Shown: one piece after another, positions 51,281 to 61,014 of the stretch
Position numbering within the stretch: position 1 is the stretch's first letter
How the letters are laid out: the number at the start of each line of letters is the position of its first letter
Assembly: GCA_030652345.1 (NCBI GenBank)
Contig: JAUSAU010000085.1
Span: 1 to 64,000 of the forward strand
Reading direction: 5' to 3'
Source of the DNA: Coriobacteriia bacterium
GTDB taxonomy: Bacteria > Actinomycetota > Coriobacteriia > Anaerosomatales > PALSA-660
DNA: 64,000 bases
Program-made: the position numbers and the translations under genes
The notes under the pieces: generated by a model
Seen by the model: only the letters and a program-made list of their open reading frames with translations
What the model was told of the DNA's origin: nothing
Database searches by the model: none

Positions 51281-51341
51281 GTTCAGTCGCCTGAAGGACT
51301 TGACCGCGAACGCGCGGAGGCGCCATCTCTGGAGGTGTCGC

Positions 51342-52094
51342 GTGCACGTCCTGATCATCGAGGCGGATACGGCCCTTGCCGTGGACATGGTCCGCGCCGT
51401 GCAGGCCCGCGGGTGGTCCGCCGACTCGGCCGCGTCATCGGCCGCAGCGCGGGCGCTCCTGGCGTCCGTCAGCAGCGATGCGATCGTCGTGGACGCCGCA
51501 CTCGCCGACGGCCCCGGACTGGCGCTGTGCGCCGAGATACGTGCGAGCGGCTTCACCGGTCCGATCCTGCTCCTCGCGCTCGAGGCGGATACCGCCGCGA
51601 TCCTCGACGGCCTGGCGAAGGGATGCACGGACTACCTCCTCCGGCCCTTCGACATGGAGTTGTTCGTGCGTCGCCTCCACGACGCCCTCAGGCGCAGCGG
51701 CGACGCGGCGCCGCTCATCCGCATCGGCGAAGTCACGATCGAGCGCAGGACACGTACCGTCGCCGCGAGCGGCCGCAGGGCTGCTCTCACGCGACGCGAA
51801 TACGACCTGCTGGAGTTCCTGGCGCGCCACCGTGGCGAGTCGTTCGACCGGCGCACGATCGCGCGGCTCGCGTGGACCGAGGACGGAGAGACGCGACACC
51901 CCCACGAGGTCGATGCGATGGTCACATCGCTTCGACGCCGTCTGGGCCGGGACATGATCGAGGTCGTGACGGGCCAAGGGTACCGGGTGCCCGCTGATGT
52001 CGCGCCGCAGGACTCCCGGACCGCCCTGATGAGCGGGGTTCAGGCCGAGTCGTCACGATCCTCGAATGTGAGGGACCCGGAGTTCATGCAGTAA
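51342..52094 (+). CDS. Orphan OmpR-like response regulator, atypical receiver
   Basis: A 250-residue protein with a receiver domain (1-115) and winged-helix output domain (125-230, LTRREYDLLEFLARHRGESF, VDAMVTSLRRRLGRDMIEVV). The phospho-acceptor Asp is present (AIVVDAALADGPG), but the conserved Lys of the (T/S)KPF motif is Arg (YLLRPFD), and no kinase is adjacent, so phosphorylation may be altered. GTG 51342 has GGAGG. Its 3' end overlaps msrB by 55 bases on the opposite strand. Confidence 0.88.
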   Translation: MHVLIIEADTALAVDMVRAVQARGWSADSAASSAAARALLASVSSDAIVVDAALADGPGLALCAEIRASGFTGPILLLALEADTAAILDGLAKGCTDYLLRPFDMELFVRRLHDALRRSGDAAPLIRIGEVTIERRTRTVAASGRRAALTRREYDLLEFLARHRGESFDRRTIARLAWTEDGETRHPHEVDAMVTSLRRRLGRDMIEVVTGQGYRVPADVAPQDSRTALMSGVQAESSRSSNVRDPEFMQ

Positions 52095-52447
52095 CGGGTC
52101 CGCGTCGGCGGAGGGCCATCGTCGAACAGGTGCCCGAGGTGCCCGCCGCATCGTGAGCACGCGACCTCGGTCCTGACCATCCCGAAACTCTCATCGCGCC
52201 GGATCTCGACGGAGCCCGCATCGAGCGGTTTCGAGAAGGACGGCCATCCGGTGCCCGAGTCGAACTTGTCCGCCGAGTCGAACAGCGGAGCGCCGCACCC
52301 GCCGCAGTGATACACACCGGCCTCGTGATTGTCCCAGTACTCGTTGTCGAACGGCGGCTCCGTGCCCGCCCTCCGCAAGATCCTGAACTGGTCTGCCGTC
52401 AGGACCCGACGCCACTCATCATCCGTATGCTCCACCGGATACATCAT
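52040..52447 (-). CDS. msrB: Peptide methionine-R-sulfoxide reductase
   Basis: A 135-residue MsrB. Two zinc-binding CxxC pairs (CGGCGAPLFDS; CSRCGGHLGHLF) and the catalytic RYCMNSGSLTFED with Cys rather than Sec. It reduces the R-epimer of methionine sulfoxide. ATG 52447 has AAGGAG nine bases upstream. Encoded 183 bp after msrA on the same strand. Confidence 0.96.
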   Translation of the reverse strand: MMYPVEHTDDEWRRVLTADQFRILRRAGTEPPFDNEYWDNHEAGVYHCGGCGAPLFDSADKFDSGTGWPSFSKPLDAGSVEIRRDESFGMVRTEVACSRCGGHLGHLFDDGPPPTRTRYCMNSGSLTFEDRDDSA

Positions 52448-52630
52448 CGCCGTCATCTCCTTCGCGACACGCCGAGGCACCATGGAGCACCTGCGGCGCT
52501 CGTCTCGACGGTCTTTCCTACCTACGTCTACCCCGGGATGGTCGTTGCGCTCGGCATCGGACCGCCCGCCTCCGCCGAACGGCGGGTCGTGCGGGCAGTC
52601 CCGCGGCTCGGGGACGATCGGACTGACGCG

Positions 52631-53140
52631 TCACACAGGAGTCGAGACACCCCGGGCCGAGGCCACCGCCCACATGCTGCTGTCGCCGGCGAGCGGAAGC
52701 GACGCGAGGAGGCGATGATCGTGCTTCCACACGTACTTCTGGTGGTAGTCCTCCGCCCGATAGAAGCATCGGAGGGGCTCGAGCGCCGTGGTGACCGGGC
52801 CGATCGCCGACTCGATCCGGGCCTTGGACTCCTCGGCGGTGCGACGCTGATCATCCGAGCGGTAGAAGATCGCCGAGCGGTACTGGACGGAATGCGCGGG
52901 CCGGCGGGCGTCGTGCTCGGACCAGAAGACGTCGAGCAGATCACGGTACGAGATCAGCGTCGGGTCGTAGTCGATCTCAATGGTCTCGGTGTGATCACCC
53001 ATCCGGCGATACGTGGGGTCCGGCGTCGTACCGCCCGCGTAGCCGACACGCGTGCGAAGGACACCTTCGAGACGCCCGAACCGGGCATCGGGACCCCAGA
53101 ATCAACCGAGGGCAAACGAAGCGGTATCGAACTGCGACAT
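52631..53140 (-). CDS. msrA: Peptide methionine-S-sulfoxide reductase, selenocysteine (UGA) at active site
   Basis: From ATG 53140 (GGGAGG upstream) the frame reads MSQFDTASFALG, then an in-frame TGA (53104-53102), then FWGPDARFGRLEGVLRTRVG and YAGGTTPDPTYRRMGDHTE. The active-site motif of MsrA is GCFWG, so TGA sits exactly at the catalytic Cys: G-Sec13-F-W-G. The remaining 156 residues show normal MsrA conservation (TIEIDYDPTLISYRDLLDVF, QYRSAIFY). A bacterial SECIS-like hairpin follows. Without recoding, the gene would start at M47 and lack its catalytic residue. SelA-D and tRNA-Sec must exist elsewhere in the genome. Confidence 0.85.
53071..53089 (-). promoter_or_regulatory. bSECIS-like hairpin after UGA of msrA
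   Basis: On the minus strand GATGCCC-GGTTC-GGGCGTC forms a 7-bp stem (one G-U) with a 5-base loop starting GGU. The loop begins 19 bases after UGA, within the 16-37 base window of bacterial SECIS elements, and the first loop bases are G as in fdhF-type SelB sites. Confidence 0.7.
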
Positions 53141-53444
53141 CGGACCTCCCTGGCGCGACCTGCGTGTTCCGTGAGCCGGACTGAGCAATCATCGAGCCAG
53201 AGCGGCGGTTCCCGCCCGCCTCCCGCCCTGTGTCCGATATCACGAGCGCGTCACATCCGCACGATGCTCATCACAAACCTTTCATCGCCGCAATTCGCCG
53301 TTCATAGACGCATATGAGCCGCTCAGCGCGCACGTGGGGCATCCGTCGGAAGCGCTCGCCGGAGCACCGCCCATCGCTCATGGGCACCTGATGGCGTGCC
53401 GATACTCTGGTCACCCAACGAGCAGGGATGCCGGGACCACATTG
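53141..53444. other. Intergenic region, no gene recognised
   Basis: The 304-bp divergent interval between msrA and the unknown gene at 53445 must hold promoters for both. I see no clear -35/-10 pair, RNA motif or coding frame with conserved character. Confidence 0.5.
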
Positions 53445-54029
53445 ATGAACGTCGCCACGACCGTCGCACCGGAAGTACGCGCTGTTGCCACCACAGGTGA
53501 CGGCGATCTTCTGCGTACCCTGGTCAACTCGGTGAGCCAGGTCGAGGCCGGTCTGGCACTCGGGATCCTGCGGGACAAGGGCGTGCCGGACCGGACGCTC
53601 GTGCGCATGCTCAACCTTCGCGAGCTCCTGATGGAGTTGCCGGCGAGTCCGTTCCCGATGCGTGTCGACTTCGACATGCTGTCGCGCTTGAACGGCTTCA
53701 CATCCCGCCTCGGCTGCTACAGCCGCAACTACTCCGACCCGGAGGGCCGCTTCCGGATCGAGGTGCTCGGGCAGGGCAACCTGTGCTACGACATCGTGGT
53801 GTGCGTCGGGAAGCAGAAGGCGTTCCTCAAGCCCGCGCCCGTGAAGGCGGACTTCGTGCGGCCCGAGGCCCTCGAACTCCTGCTCGCCCGTGAGGAGATG
53901 TTGCGCGAAGTGATTGAGATCGTCCGCAGCATGGGTATGGTATTCAATCCGAACTTCTATATGTCTGTGGACGACTGGCTGATGGAACATGCCGCCGAGT
54001 CCGTCCTTGGAATGGAGGACCTTTTCTGA
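53445..54029 (+). CDS. Conserved hypothetical protein
   Basis: A 194-residue soluble protein from ATG 53445 (an upstream ATG at 53391 is less likely). It has an alpha-helical N-terminal half (LLRTLVNSVSQVEAGLALGI) and an alpha/beta C-terminal half (EGRFRIEVLGQGNLCYDIVV, VGKQKAFLKPAPVKADFVRP). No signal, no membrane segment, no motif I recognise. It has its own bidirectional terminator. Confidence 0.65.
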   Translation: MNVATTVAPEVRAVATTGDGDLLRTLVNSVSQVEAGLALGILRDKGVPDRTLVRMLNLRELLMELPASPFPMRVDFDMLSRLNGFTSRLGCYSRNYSDPEGRFRIEVLGQGNLCYDIVVCVGKQKAFLKPAPVKADFVRPEALELLLAREEMLREVIEIVRSMGMVFNPNFYMSVDDWLMEHAAESVLGMEDLF

Positions 54030-54129
54030 CGAGACGCCTACCCCGCCCTTAAGCCGACCTCCCACACGGCTGCCGATGAGATCCGTCCCACACTCGGCAC
54101 ACTCAGGCGATCGTCAGTAAGGTACATGC

Positions 54130-54159
54130 GAAGGGCCGTCCCGCGTGGGGCGGCCCTTC
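54130..54159. terminator. Bidirectional Rho-independent terminator
   Basis: A 13-bp stem GAAGGGCCGTCCC / GGGGCGGCCCTTC (one G-T) with a GCGT loop between the unknown gene (plus) and the TIGR00300 gene (minus). Confidence 0.8.
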
Positions 54160-54192
54160 CGTATTCCCGGCGCATCATCGAGCGCGTGCGCC

Positions 54193-55416
<1,224 letters not shown>

Positions 55417-55521
55417 CAGCGGCCTTCCGTCCGGCGCGACGTCGCACTATGCGGCGCACGCGAGAGAGTATGCGATACGGCGCACATGATACCCGTTGCC
55501 GACAGGCCGCCGCGCCCGGCG

Positions 55522-58056
55522 CTACTCGTAGTGCAGTGCGTCCACGACGTCGAGCCGGGACGCCTGCCGTGCGGGGAGGATGGCCGCGATGACGGCGAAG
55601 ACGATCCCCACGACGATCGCGATCGCGATACCTGCCCACGGGAAGGCGTACGGCATCGGGAAGCCGACCGTGTTCATGGCCTCGACGAGCGCATAACCGA
55701 GCCAGACGCCGGCCAGAACGCCGAAGAACGTCCCGATCGAGGCCAGGAGCAGCGACTCGGCCATGATCATGCGGCGCACTTGCCTCTGTGTGGAGCCCAC
55801 CGCGCGCAGCATGCCGATCTCGCGCGTGCGCGCGACCACGCTCATCGCGAGCGTGTTCATGAGAGCGAGCAGGGACGGAAGCGCTAGCGCGACCACGAGC
55901 GCATACATCGCCGTCATGGACTGATCGAAGACCTTGAGTTGCTCGGCCCGCCACTCCTGGGATCCGTACACGCGGAACGCGGGGAAGTCGCGGACGATGC
56001 TATCGAGAGCGCCGCGCGCGGCCGCGAGGTCCGTCCCCGGCTTGCGGTCGGCCATGATGAGCAGATCCGTGGTGACCCCGAAGTCACGCTTGAGCATCCC
56101 TTGCGAGACGTACACCGTCGCGAGCTTCGCGTTGAGGTAGTCGGAGCCGATCGCGGCGACGCGATAGGACTTCGGACCGCTGGGGGTCTCCAGCAGGAGG
56201 CGATCCCCCGGGGCGATGCCCTTCTGTGCAGCGTAGACGCCGTTCGCGATCAGCTGACGTCCGCTGTCCAGGGAGGCGATCGCAGACTGATCCGAGCCAC
56301 GCGACCACTCGAAGCTGGCCACCTTCGGGTACGCCACCGGGTCGATACCGATGGCCTGCACCGCCGAGCCGTCGACCGTGCCCTGCGACAGGCGCAGCGT
56401 CGCCACGGCCCCGATCCCGGGGGCGTGTCGGATCTCCTCGGCCAGTCGCGGCCCGGCACCGACGTTGCCCTGCGACAGGATGATCGACTGCGGCATGAGC
56501 AGGAAGTCGGCACCGAGCGACTTGTCGAGGTAGTCGATGAAGCCGGTGAAGATCGACGAGAACACGCCGAGCATCGCGATGATCATCGCCAGACCCATCA
56601 TGACGACCGAGGCGGTGATGCCGCTGCGGCTCGGGTTGCGCCGCAGGTTGCTGCGCGCGAGTTCGCCCTCCCGCTCGAAACCGATGTCCAGGAGGTTGCC
56701 GAACGCGCCGGCGAGCGGATGGACGAGCGCCGGAGCCGCCAGCGTGATCGCGACCAGGAAGAGCACGGCGCCGCCGGCGGCCGCATTGCCGTCCCGGGTC
56801 GCGAGCATCGCGAGTGCGAGAAGCGCGAGGGCGGCACCGACCCATGCCCGGCGTCGCGAAGCGAGTTCGTAGACCGCTCCCACCTGAGGGCGCATCGCTT
56901 CCAGCGGCGTGACCCGGCCGGCGGACAGCGCGGGAAAGAGCGCCGCGAGCAGCGTCACGGCCATGCCGAGACCGATCGCGGACACCCACGTCGTGAGCGT
57001 GAACTGCGGGCCGCCCAAGGTCAGTCCGCGAATGAACTGCGAGTAGAACGGTCGGATCGAGGCGATGAGCCCCTCGGCCATGAGGTAGCCGAAGATGAGG
57101 CCGGTCAGCGTGCCGAGAACGCCCTGGAACGCCGCTTCGAGCAGGAACATGCCGACCACCGTGCTGCGCTTGGCACCGAGCGCCCGCAGCATACCGACGT
57201 CACGTCGGCGCTCGCTCACCACGGTGCGGAAGGTGTTCAGGATGATGAACGCCCCCGCGGCCAGCGCGAAGACGCCGAACATGTTGAACGCGGCCTCGCC
57301 CACCTGTATGGATGCGAGGAGCTGTTCGAAGGTGCCCGCTCCTCCGAGCTTGTAGCGAGGGCCGACGGCACGGCCGACCGCCACCTCGACCGCGGCGCGA
57401 TCCGCTCCCGGGGCCACCTTGAGTTCGACCGCGTTGATGCGCTGGGGCAGTCCGAAGAGGCGCTGGGCGGACGGCAGGGGCACGAAGACCTCTTCGCCGC
57501 CGGGAAGGGTCGGAGCCGACAGGAGGCCGACGACCCGGAGCCGCTGAGTCCCGACCGAGGAGGGCAGCGAGAGCTCGGAACCCACCCTCGCGCCGAGGCG
57601 TCCCGCCAGGTCCGACGCGAGCACGACGGAATCACCGTCACCTGCGGACAGCGCCCTGCCCTCGCTCACAGGGAAGACACGGACCTTCGGAGCCGTGCGG
57701 ACGTCAATACCCACCACCTGCAACACGCTTACTGACGTCGCCGGATCCGCTCCGGGCTCGAGGGGCAGGTTCACCGCCCGGCGTAACACGGGCAGGGCAG
57801 CAGCCACTCCGTTGACCCGAGCAGCCTCTCGGGCGACATCCGAGCTGAACGATTCGCCCGTGTCGGAGGTGATGGTGATATCGACCTGACCGGCAGCCCC
57901 GAGCGTGGATGATCGGAAGGCATCGAGCATCGTCGGCAGCAGGCCGTTGAGGCCGAATATGACGGTGACGCCGAGCGAGACCGCAAGGGTCGTGAGAAGC
58001 GTCCTCATGCCCCGGCCGATGAGGTAGCGCCACGCCAGTGAGAACTGGATGCTCAC
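55522..58056 (-). CDS. ABC transporter permease, FtsX/MacB type
   Basis: An 844-residue permease with two FtsX modules. Order: membrane helix (12-35), MacB-like periplasmic domain (40-240), three membrane helices with RRRDVGMLRALGAKRSTVVG, a linker, a second periplasmic domain, and a final FtsX block (RTREIGMLRAVGSTQRQVRR). Such proteins export lipids, peptides or drugs or transmit mechanical force with an ATPase partner. GTG start overlaps the ATPase stop (GTGA). Confidence 0.94.
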   Translation of the reverse strand: MSIQFSLAWRYLIGRGMRTLLTTLAVSLGVTVIFGLNGLLPTMLDAFRSSTLGAAGQVDITITSDTGESFSSDVAREAARVNGVAAALPVLRRAVNLPLEPGADPATSVSVLQVVGIDVRTAPKVRVFPVSEGRALSAGDGDSVVLASDLAGRLGARVGSELSLPSSVGTQRLRVVGLLSAPTLPGGEEVFVPLPSAQRLFGLPQRINAVELKVAPGADRAAVEVAVGRAVGPRYKLGGAGTFEQLLASIQVGEAAFNMFGVFALAAGAFIILNTFRTVVSERRRDVGMLRALGAKRSTVVGMFLLEAAFQGVLGTLTGLIFGYLMAEGLIASIRPFYSQFIRGLTLGGPQFTLTTWVSAIGLGMAVTLLAALFPALSAGRVTPLEAMRPQVGAVYELASRRRAWVGAALALLALAMLATRDGNAAAGGAVLFLVAITLAAPALVHPLAGAFGNLLDIGFEREGELARSNLRRNPSRSGITASVVMMGLAMIIAMLGVFSSIFTGFIDYLDKSLGADFLLMPQSIILSQGNVGAGPRLAEEIRHAPGIGAVATLRLSQGTVDGSAVQAIGIDPVAYPKVASFEWSRGSDQSAIASLDSGRQLIANGVYAAQKGIAPGDRLLLETPSGPKSYRVAAIGSDYLNAKLATVYVSQGMLKRDFGVTTDLLIMADRKPGTDLAAARGALDSIVRDFPAFRVYGSQEWRAEQLKVFDQSMTAMYALVVALALPSLLALMNTLAMSVVARTREIGMLRAVGSTQRQVRRMIMAESLLLASIGTFFGVLAGVWLGYALVEAMNTVGFPMPYAFPWAGIAIAIVVGIVFAVIAAILPARQASRLDVVDALHYE

Positions 58057-58784
58057 AACAATCCTGCCCGCTCCATCGCCGCACGGGCCGCGTCGCCGCC
58101 CTGCCCGTCCAGCTTGATGTCATCGACGACCGCGCCGTCCTTCATGAGCACGAGGCGCCCCGCGAAGGATGCGATGCGCGGATCGTGGGTCACCATGAGG
58201 ACCGAGCGGCCCCACTCGCCGGCCACCTGCCGGAGGAGCTCGGCGATCTCGGTGGCCGACTTCGAATCGAGGTTCCCGGTCGGCTCATCGGCCAGCACGA
58301 GCGCCGGGTCGGTCGAGAGCGCTCTGGCCACCGCGACACGCTGCTGCTGGCCGCCCGAGAGCTGGTCAGGCCTGCTGGTGAGCCGGTCGCCGAGGCCGAC
58401 GCGGGCCAGCCAGTCCGCAGCCCGCTCGCGCGCCTTGGCGGCGCCGTCGAGCGTCAGCGGCAGCGCAGCGTTCTCCACGGCATCGAGGACCGGGATGAGG
58501 TTGAAGAACTGGAAGACGAACCCGATGCGGCGGCGCCGGAGCTCCGTGAGCTTGTCGTCATCGAGGCCCGTCAGGTCCGCTCCGTCGATCGAGACGGTGC
58601 CCGACGTCGGGCGGTCCAGACCGCCGATCATGTTGAGCAGGGTGGACTTGCCGCACCCGCTCGGACCCATGACCGCGACGAACTCGCCCGGCTCGACGGA
58701 GAGGTCGACATCGTCCAGAGCGACGACGGCGTTGTCGCCCTCGCCATAGACCTTGCGCAGCTTGCTCGTCATGACGATCGCCAC
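58053..58784 (-). CDS. ABC transporter ATPase, LolD/MacB type
   Basis: A 243-residue ATPase. Walker A GPSGCGKSTLLNMIGG, Q-loop QFFNLIPVLDAVENA, signature LSGGQQQRVAVARAL, Walker B ALVLADEPTGNLD and the H-loop VTHDPR are intact. GTG 58784 follows GGGAG; ATG 58772 is the alternative. Pairs with the FtsX-type permease downstream. Confidence 0.96.
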   Translation of the reverse strand: MAIVMTSKLRKVYGEGDNAVVALDDVDLSVEPGEFVAVMGPSGCGKSTLLNMIGGLDRPTSGTVSIDGADLTGLDDDKLTELRRRRIGFVFQFFNLIPVLDAVENAALPLTLDGAAKARERAADWLARVGLGDRLTSRPDQLSGGQQQRVAVARALSTDPALVLADEPTGNLDSKSATEIAELLRQVAGEWGRSVLMVTHDPRIASFAGRLVLMKDGAVVDDIKLDGQGGDAARAAMERAGLL

Positions 58785-58871
58785 CCGGGCTCCCTTCAGC
58801 GTCCTGCTTCCATACTATTCCCGCTGAGGGGCGCTCGGTTCTCAAGAAGGCGTGAAGGTACGCTCTGCCCG

Positions 58872-59744
58872 TCAGCGGACGATCTTGGTGATGGGCATCT
58901 CGAGGATGTCCTCGGCACCGGCCGCTTTGAGTGCGGGGATCAGGATGTTGACGGTGGCTTTGTCCGCGACGGTGGTGATCTCGTAGTCGTCAGAGCCGTA
59001 GAGCTGGCTGACGGTGGGGCGCTTCATGGCGGGGAGCTGTCCGATGACCGCCTCGAGCCTGGCGGCGGGGACGTTCATGGAGAGCAGGACGCGCCCGCGG
59101 GCCTCGATGACGCCGAGGAGCAGCGTCCGGATCTCCTCGATGGCGCGACGCTTCTCCGGATCGGCCCAGGCGTCCTTGTTCGCCAGCAGGCGCGTCGTCG
59201 AGGTCAGCACGACGTCGACGATCTTGAGACCGTTGCGGCGCAGGGTCGAGCCGGTCTCGGTCAGGTCGACCAGCGCGTCCATCATCTCCGGTACCTTGGC
59301 CTCGGTCGCTCCGTAGGAGAAGTGGACCTCCACGGGGATGCCGAGATCCTCGAAGAATCGGCGCGTGCAGTTGGGGAACTCGGTCGTGATGCGGCTTCCC
59401 GGCGCTACGTCGCGGGCGCTGTCCACGGGCGAGTCCTGGGGGACGGCGAGCACCATCTGGATTACGCCGGTGCCGGTCTTGGCATACGGCATGTCAGCGA
59501 CCTCGACGACGTCGGCGCCGGTCTCGGTGACCCAGTCGTGGCCCGAGATGCCGATGTCGAAGACACCTTCGGCGACGTAGGTCGGTATCTCCTGCGGGCG
59601 CAGGACCTTGATCTTGGCGATACGCGGGTCCGCGATCGTCGGGTTGTACTCGCGGCTCGACTTCTTGACCTCGAGGTCGGCCTGCGCGAAGAGGAGCAGC
59701 GTCTGCTCCTCGAGGGAGCCCTTGGGGAGAGCGAGGGAGAGCAT
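58872..59744 (-). CDS. hisG: ATP phosphoribosyltransferase, long form
   Basis: A 290-residue HisG long form with C-terminal regulatory ACT-like domain. LALPKGSLEEQTLLLFAQAD opens the catalytic part; the PRPP-binding segment lies in DALVDLTETGSTLRRNGLKI. The regulatory domain (215-290, KRPTVSQLYGSDDYEITTVA) mediates histidine feedback. It catalyses the first step of histidine synthesis. No other his gene is adjacent, so it is separated from the rest of the pathway. GGAAGGAACGCC supports the start. Confidence 0.96.
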   Translation of the reverse strand: MLSLALPKGSLEEQTLLLFAQADLEVKKSSREYNPTIADPRIAKIKVLRPQEIPTYVAEGVFDIGISGHDWVTETGADVVEVADMPYAKTGTGVIQMVLAVPQDSPVDSARDVAPGSRITTEFPNCTRRFFEDLGIPVEVHFSYGATEAKVPEMMDALVDLTETGSTLRRNGLKIVDVVLTSTTRLLANKDAWADPEKRRAIEEIRTLLLGVIEARGRVLLSMNVPAARLEAVIGQLPAMKRPTVSQLYGSDDYEITTVADKATVNILIPALKAAGAEDILEMPITKIVR

Positions 59745-59820
59745 GGCGTTCCTTCCGTCGTCGGCGTGCGCTTCACCACTCTACTGCGATGGAGCGCTCG
59801 ACGAAAGGCGGAGCCGCCGG

Positions 59821-60447
59821 TCAGTACGCGATGGCGACGGCCGCCCGTGAATACAGGTCGCCTTCCGCGCACTTGAGCATGAGCGCCGCGACGTCGGCAC
59901 GCGAGATCCGCTGGCCCTTGGGGACGACGCTCCCGAGCACCGTGCGATAGCGGCCGGTGAGGGGGCCGTCGGTCAGGCCGGCAGGACGCACGATCGTCCA
60001 CTCGAGGTCGGAGAGCATGATGTCGCCCTCCATGCGGTCCAGGTCGTCGTAGATCGCCTTCATCCCCGGGCTCGCGGTGAACAGGCGCATGGTGAGCGGG
60101 AGCTCGTTACGTGCCCCTCCTGCTCCCCCTGCCGAGCAGACGACGAGGCGATGGATCCCGCGTGCGGTCATCGCCCTGATCGTGTTCGCGATCCCGTCCG
60201 AGTAGACGGTGACAGGCCGCTCACCGCGCGATCCGAGTGCGGAGATCACGGCGTCATGTCCGTCGACAGCGTCCTGGACGGCCGCCGGATCGCTCACGTC
60301 ACCCACGACCACCTGCAGCCGATCGTGAACGGCAGTGAGGCGTGCGGGGTCCCGTACGAACGCGGTCACGTCATGGCCGTGCCCGAGCGCCTGCTCAAGT
60401 ACCTGCGCACCCGTGCGGCCGGTCGCTCCCAGGACGAGGATGCGCAT
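59821..60447 (-). CDS. NAD(P)-binding SDR-like protein
   Basis: A 208-residue atypical SDR (NAD(P)-binding, BVR-B/YwnB-like). MRILVLGATGRTGAQVLEQA gives the cofactor loop GxTGxTG; VVVGDVSDPAAVQDAVDGHD and VISALGS follow. No YxxxK motif, as usual for the group. It may reduce flavins or quinones or act as a regulator. It is the last gene of the purD-side operon. Confidence 0.9.
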   Translation of the reverse strand: MRILVLGATGRTGAQVLEQALGHGHDVTAFVRDPARLTAVHDRLQVVVGDVSDPAAVQDAVDGHDAVISALGSRGERPVTVYSDGIANTIRAMTARGIHRLVVCSAGGAGGARNELPLTMRLFTASPGMKAIYDDLDRMEGDIMLSDLEWTIVRPAGLTDGPLTGRYRTVLGSVVPKGQRISRADVAALMLKCAEGDLYSRAAVAIAY

Positions 60448-60476
60448 GGAGCAGCTCCTTCTCGGCGAGATACAGG

Positions 60477-61013
60477 TCAGGCGGGCGATCCCGCGGCATC
60501 GGCGGGCTCATCTGTGTGCGCGCGTCGACGCAGGGCGAACGCGGCGAGCGCACCGGCAGCACACGCGGTCACGTCGCACGCCGCGTAGACGGCGAGCGCT
60601 TGGTTGAGCCCGAGGAGCGCTCCCCCGGCCAGCGCCCCGAGCGCGAGGTTCGCTGCGAGGCCGGCGAGGTATCCGAGCGGACCCACGACCCAGAACCAGC
60701 GAGGCGGGTCGAGCCGGCGGGCGAACCGGAACGCGAGGAAGGCGACGAGCAGATAGCAGGCAGCCTCGATCGCGGCGGAGAGGCCGAGGTCATGCCGCAG
60801 GGTCATGCGGCGCATGGCGAGTTCGACGCCATAGATGATCGCGACGGCGAGACCGAGTACGAACGGGGTCAGCGCGGTCCACAGCGCCGCGAAGGCGAAG
60901 AGCGGCCACCTGACCGGCTTCGAAGGCCGGTCGCCGGCATCCGCCGTACCCACCGCGGTCCCGCCCGGAGGTGCGGGCGGCTCCTGAGCACTCGTGAGCG
61001 TTTCGGGCGACAT
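60477..61013 (-). CDS. Membrane protein, unknown function
   Basis: A 178-residue protein. A Pro/Gly-rich N-terminus (1-35) precedes four to five membrane segments (LFAFAALWTALTPFVLGLAV, AACYLLVAFLAFRFA, PLGYLAGLAANLALGALAGG and others). No family recognised. ATG 61013 lies one base past the purE stop, so it is co-translated. Confidence 0.7.
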   Translation of the reverse strand: MSPETLTSAQEPPAPPGGTAVGTADAGDRPSKPVRWPLFAFAALWTALTPFVLGLAVAIIYGVELAMRRMTLRHDLGLSAAIEAACYLLVAFLAFRFARRLDPPRWFWVVGPLGYLAGLAANLALGALAGGALLGLNQALAVYAACDVTACAAGALAAFALRRRAHTDEPADAAGSPA

Positions 61014-61014
61014 C

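Noticed and set aside
52631..53002. MsrA starting at the internal ATG 53002
   Set aside because: This would remove the catalytic GxFWG motif, although conserved MsrA sequence and a good ribosome site continue upstream through the UGA.
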